Origin: Pseudomonadota bacterium | Lineage (GTDB): Bacteria > Pseudomonadota > Gammaproteobacteria > GCA-001735895 | Direction of reading: 5' to 3' | Assembly (NCBI GenBank): GCA_022566015.1 | Contig: JADFJT010000018.1 | Span: 1-36,165 of the forward strand | DNA length: 36,165 nucleotides | In this document: positions 33,944-36,165 of the stretch, piece by piece | Layout of the letters: every line of letters begins with the position of its first letter | Numbering within the stretch: position 1 is the stretch's first letter | Notes under the pieces: generated by a model | The model's input: the letters and a program-made list of their open reading frames with translations, nothing else | Databases searched by the model: none | Told to the model about the DNA's origin: nothing | Position numbers and translations under genes: made by a program

Positions 33944-34661
33944 TAGGGAGAATGATGGATTCGTTCCCATTAGCATCCCAGTCAATGCTTCCGAGAGCCA
34001 CAAACTGGATGAGTGGCAGGGTAAGCAGCTTATCAATGCAGCCGGGATCGATATTCCAGATGGCAGGTTGTGTTCAGAATTAAATGTCATCACCGGTGCG
34101 GAAGAACTCGGTTACCCGGTAGTGCTCAAGGCGGTCAGTAGCGAGTTGCCGCACAAATCGGAATACGGCGCGGTGAAACTCAATTTGCGAAATACCGATG
34201 CGATGATAGCCGCAGTCGATGAGATTAAGGCGTCGGTTTCGAAAGCCAGCCCCGATCTAAAGTGGGATCAGTTTCTGGTCGAATCGATGGTCGATCAAGT
34301 GCTAGGCGAATTACTGGTCGGAATTAACACTGACTCTCAGTTTGGCCAGATCATGGTGATCGCTGGTGGTGGCATCTGGGTCGAGTTGATGGATGATTCC
34401 ACGATACTATTGCTGCCGACGACGCGGGAGCAAATACTAGAGGCGCTGCAGGGACTCAAAAGTTTTGCTTTACTGAGAGGTTTCAGAGGCAAACCATCGT
34501 GCGATCTGGAATTGTTACTCGATACCATTCTTTCGATCGCGCGATTTGCGCAGAGTAACAGCGAACAATTGCTTGAACTGGATATCAATCCTTTGATGAT
34601 CACCGAGCATCGGGTGGTCGCCGCCGACGTGATGATTCATCAGACGGGGATAAAGGAGTGA
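33915..34661 (+). CDS. ATP-grasp (beta) subunit of NDP-forming acyl-CoA synthetase
   Basis: Carries ATP binding and phosphorylates the His loop of the partner. The 248 residues contain LDEWQGKQLINAAGI, GYPVVLKAVSSELPHKSEYG, FLVESMVDQVLGELLVG, MVIAGGGIWVEL and LELDINPLMIT, the ATP-grasp_5 order. Many relatives have alpha and beta fused in one chain; here they are split. The only in-frame ATG lies 29 bases inside the alpha gene. A strong AGGGAG followed by ATGATG (33952) is in another frame that stops soon, so a small indel near 33955-33995 or an old fusion junction is possible. Confidence 0.82.
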   Translation: MAFVESRLNNRENDGFVPISIPVNASESHKLDEWQGKQLINAAGIDIPDGRLCSELNVITGAEELGYPVVLKAVSSELPHKSEYGAVKLNLRNTDAMIAAVDEIKASVSKASPDLKWDQFLVESMVDQVLGELLVGINTDSQFGQIMVIAGGGIWVELMDDSTILLLPTTREQILEALQGLKSFALLRGFRGKPSCDLELLLDTILSIARFAQSNSEQLLELDINPLMITEHRVVAADVMIHQTGIKE

Positions 34662-35016
34662 AATTATTGCCTGGCGAGAAAGACCATTAGTCGGTGTTTA
34701 TGTGCATCGCGCGCTATGCCCGTGCCGTTAAATCCACCGTCGATAACGAGAATGTCTACCCACCAACAGGGTTCGATTGCGTTAGTTTTCATTATTATCT
34801 GCAGGCTGGCATTTTGTAATTTCAATTGCTCGCCGACCAGACACAAATAAATTCGACCGATAAATTCCACCTATTTTTTATTGCCATAGCGTCAGCAAAG
34901 CTAGAGTAATGGTCTAGACTCCATAAGTTAGAGTAGATAAATCTGGCAAGCGCTGCCGTGCAATAGTCGAGAGTCGAATTTCCGCACGGTGAAGTATGAT
35001 ATTAGAGGATTAATAC
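34662..35016. other. 355-bp intergenic region
   Basis: No gene supported. A 68-codon minus open frame lacks family resemblance and a ribosome site. No clear terminator follows the CoA ligase genes. Confidence 0.4.
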
Positions 35017-35424
35017 TTGCATCATTTCAAATATACCCGGGATGTGCTGATGGTCGGCATATTCCTGATTGCAGAGACCTTGATCGTAACGGCCTGGATA
35101 GCCCACGAGCAGCTGGCCGAATTACAGCGCATTTCAATGTGGGATGTGGCTATTATTGGGTTGATCGAATTGATTGTCGCAATCATCGGTACGGGTCTGG
35201 TGTTACGCCGAATTAACGAGCCATCAGGATACACCAGGGAAGGGCTGGTTACAGTCGCGGGTCGCGATACTGGTCTCGACATCCCTGAGCCGAAGCGAAA
35301 TGATCAATCTCGCCACTTGCCATTGCTATCAGGGGCTCATTCCCTTCGTGTGGAGGGGGTAGCTGTGATGCCCTGTATGACAGATGCCGAATTACCCCAG
35401 TGTAAGGGAAAATCCTTTATATAG
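35017..35424 (+). CDS. Small two-transmembrane protein, possibly remnant of a sensor kinase
   Basis: The 135-residue open frame starts with TTG 35017 after AGAGG; ATG 35050 is an alternative. Two hydrophobic helices, VLMVGIFLIAETLIVTAWIA and VAIIGLIELIVAIIGTGLVL, are separated by a short polar loop, like the sensor end of a membrane kinase. After about residue 70 the sequence loses family character and ends AELPQCKGKSFI. The next open frame, 25 bases on, holds a receiver domain. I suspect an internally deleted hybrid histidine kinase, but a genuine small membrane protein is possible. Confidence 0.45.
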   Translation: MHHFKYTRDVLMVGIFLIAETLIVTAWIAHEQLAELQRISMWDVAIIGLIELIVAIIGTGLVLRRINEPSGYTREGLVTVAGRDTGLDIPEPKRNDQSRHLPLLSGAHSLRVEGVAVMPCMTDAELPQCKGKSFI

Positions 35425-35771
35425 AGAAGTATTGCACCAACCTGAAGTTGATGGAGGGGATCGTCAGACTGTCCGAGGGATTGACGTTAATATCGGCGCG
35501 CTATGCCGAGGTAGGGCTCGAAATGGCTAAAACTCAAAACCCCTATATGATTATTATCGATATCAATCTTCCGGACATGAGTGGCCTGGTAGTGCTCGAA
35601 AAACTTATGGAGTTAGACATAGTTCCGCGAATTCCGGTCATTGCATTGAGCGCCGCCGCTACGGATAAGGATATAAAGGAAGGTATTGAGGCCGGTTTCC
35701 AAATGTATTTAACCAAACCGATAAATGTTCGGCAAGTTCAGGGAGCAATTCATAGTTTACTCGCGGCTTAA
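35409..35771 (+). pseudogene. Receiver (REC) domain with damaged N-terminus
   Basis: Read from 35409, just after an in-frame stop, the frame gives KILYIEKYCTNLKLMEGIV, matching the first strand of a receiver domain where 'YIEDNPTN' is expected. The acidic pair after Glu is replaced by Lys-Tyr-Cys. The phospho-Asp is kept in MIIIDINLPDMSG, with Ser/Thr in VIALSA and Lys in YLTKPI. The only usable start codons (TTG 35448, ATG 35451) cut off the first strand. The C-terminal position and spacing resemble the terminal receiver of hybrid kinases. It is probably non-functional debris of one. Confidence 0.6.
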
Positions 35772-35843
35772 CCCGAGCCCGGATGAATAAATGTTCTCTG
35801 AGTCGAAATTTGCTATCCTCGAATTAGCTATTGGTGAGATAAA

Positions 35844-35928
35844 GGGAGCGTTAGATATTTCGTGTCAATTCTCCTCACAGCATTATGCTGCACGATTAAA
35901 GAAATGATACAAAATATCTAATACTCCC
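35844..35928. repeat. 85-bp imperfect inverted repeat
   Basis: Arms of 23 bp at 35844-35866 and 35906-35928 match at 19 positions; all four differences are transitions. The ends are GGGAG and CTCCC. The 39-base loop contains its own perfect hairpin CAGCAT-T-ATGCTG. It has the size and build of a small palindromic mobile repeat or a long RNA stem. It lies about 90 bases before tRNA-Gly. Confidence 0.7.
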
Positions 35929-36017
35929 CAGATCAGTTCCTGGAATATATAAATAATCATTCGAATATGAGCTTCGATGAAAATGGTTGGATTCACCAAT
36001 TATAATAAAAATGAAAT

Positions 36018-36093
<76 letters not shown>

Positions 36094-36165
36094 AATTCAT
36101 CTACGATATGGGCTGTTTCAGCATCGTTGCGGTACAACCCGGGCCGTCTACGGCGACTGCGATCA

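Noticed and set aside
34664-34870. 68-codon minus-strand open frame
   Set aside because: No ribosome site and no recognisable domain; sits in otherwise empty intergenic DNA.

Overview
The window looks like the chromosome of a free-living, probably marine or soil, gammaproteobacterium of moderate GC. This is an inference from the gene set (SrkA/YihE-type kinase, NudL-like Nudix protein, solitary EctC, OmpA lipoprotein, PRDX6-type peroxiredoxin); no rRNA or other strong taxonomic marker is present. Genes lie on both strands in short operons. Several genes have no Shine-Dalgarno sequence but a -10-like hexamer just before the ATG, which suggests leaderless mRNAs.

Region 1 (1-4700): the 3' part of a c-type-heme protein cut by the left edge, a 1-Cys peroxiredoxin, a debris zone with an IS91-family transposase tail and a degenerate tRNA-Thr-like sequence, and an OmpA-like lipoprotein. 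Region 2 (4700-10300) is accessory DNA. It holds an IS110/IS1111-type element inserted in a decayed SnoaL/DUF4440-like gene, flanked by two copies of an 18-bp sequence that resembles the left half of integron attC sites. Next come a LysR regulator divergent from a small unknown gene, a 216-bp MITE-like element with perfect 18-bp ends and a 4-bp target duplication, a periplasmic cupin and a nucleoside phosphorylase-like protein.

Region 3 (10700-16000): a nucleotidyltransferase plus MetE-C-terminal-like methyltransferase operon, head-on fragments of an enolase-superfamily gene and a LysR gene, a TauE/SafE transporter and an FAD amine/amino-acid oxidase. Region 4 (16200-24400): a cysteine desulfurase, an IPNS-like 2OG oxygenase, a solitary ectoine synthase behind a 15-bp palindrome, an amidase, a PhyH dioxygenase, a two-domain thioredoxin-like gene broken by a one-base deletion, SrkA and a CBS-pair protein.

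Region 5 (24500-34700) is a catabolic block. A Nudix hydrolase and a GMC (choline-dehydrogenase-like) oxidoreductase face a five-gene minus operon: CaiD-like hydratase, carnitine-3-dehydrogenase-like enzyme, BKACE, luciferase-like flavin monooxygenase and alpha/beta hydrolase. Divergent from that operon are an acyl-CoA dehydrogenase and a split NDP-forming CoA ligase. Together they suggest a CoA-dependent gamma-butyrobetaine/carnitine route toward betaine, without the usual betainyl-CoA thioesterase. This is the best candidate for an undescribed pathway variant. Region 6 (35000-36165): a two-TM ORF and a damaged receiver domain (probable remains of a hybrid kinase), an 85-bp imperfect inverted repeat and an intact tRNA-Gly(CCC).
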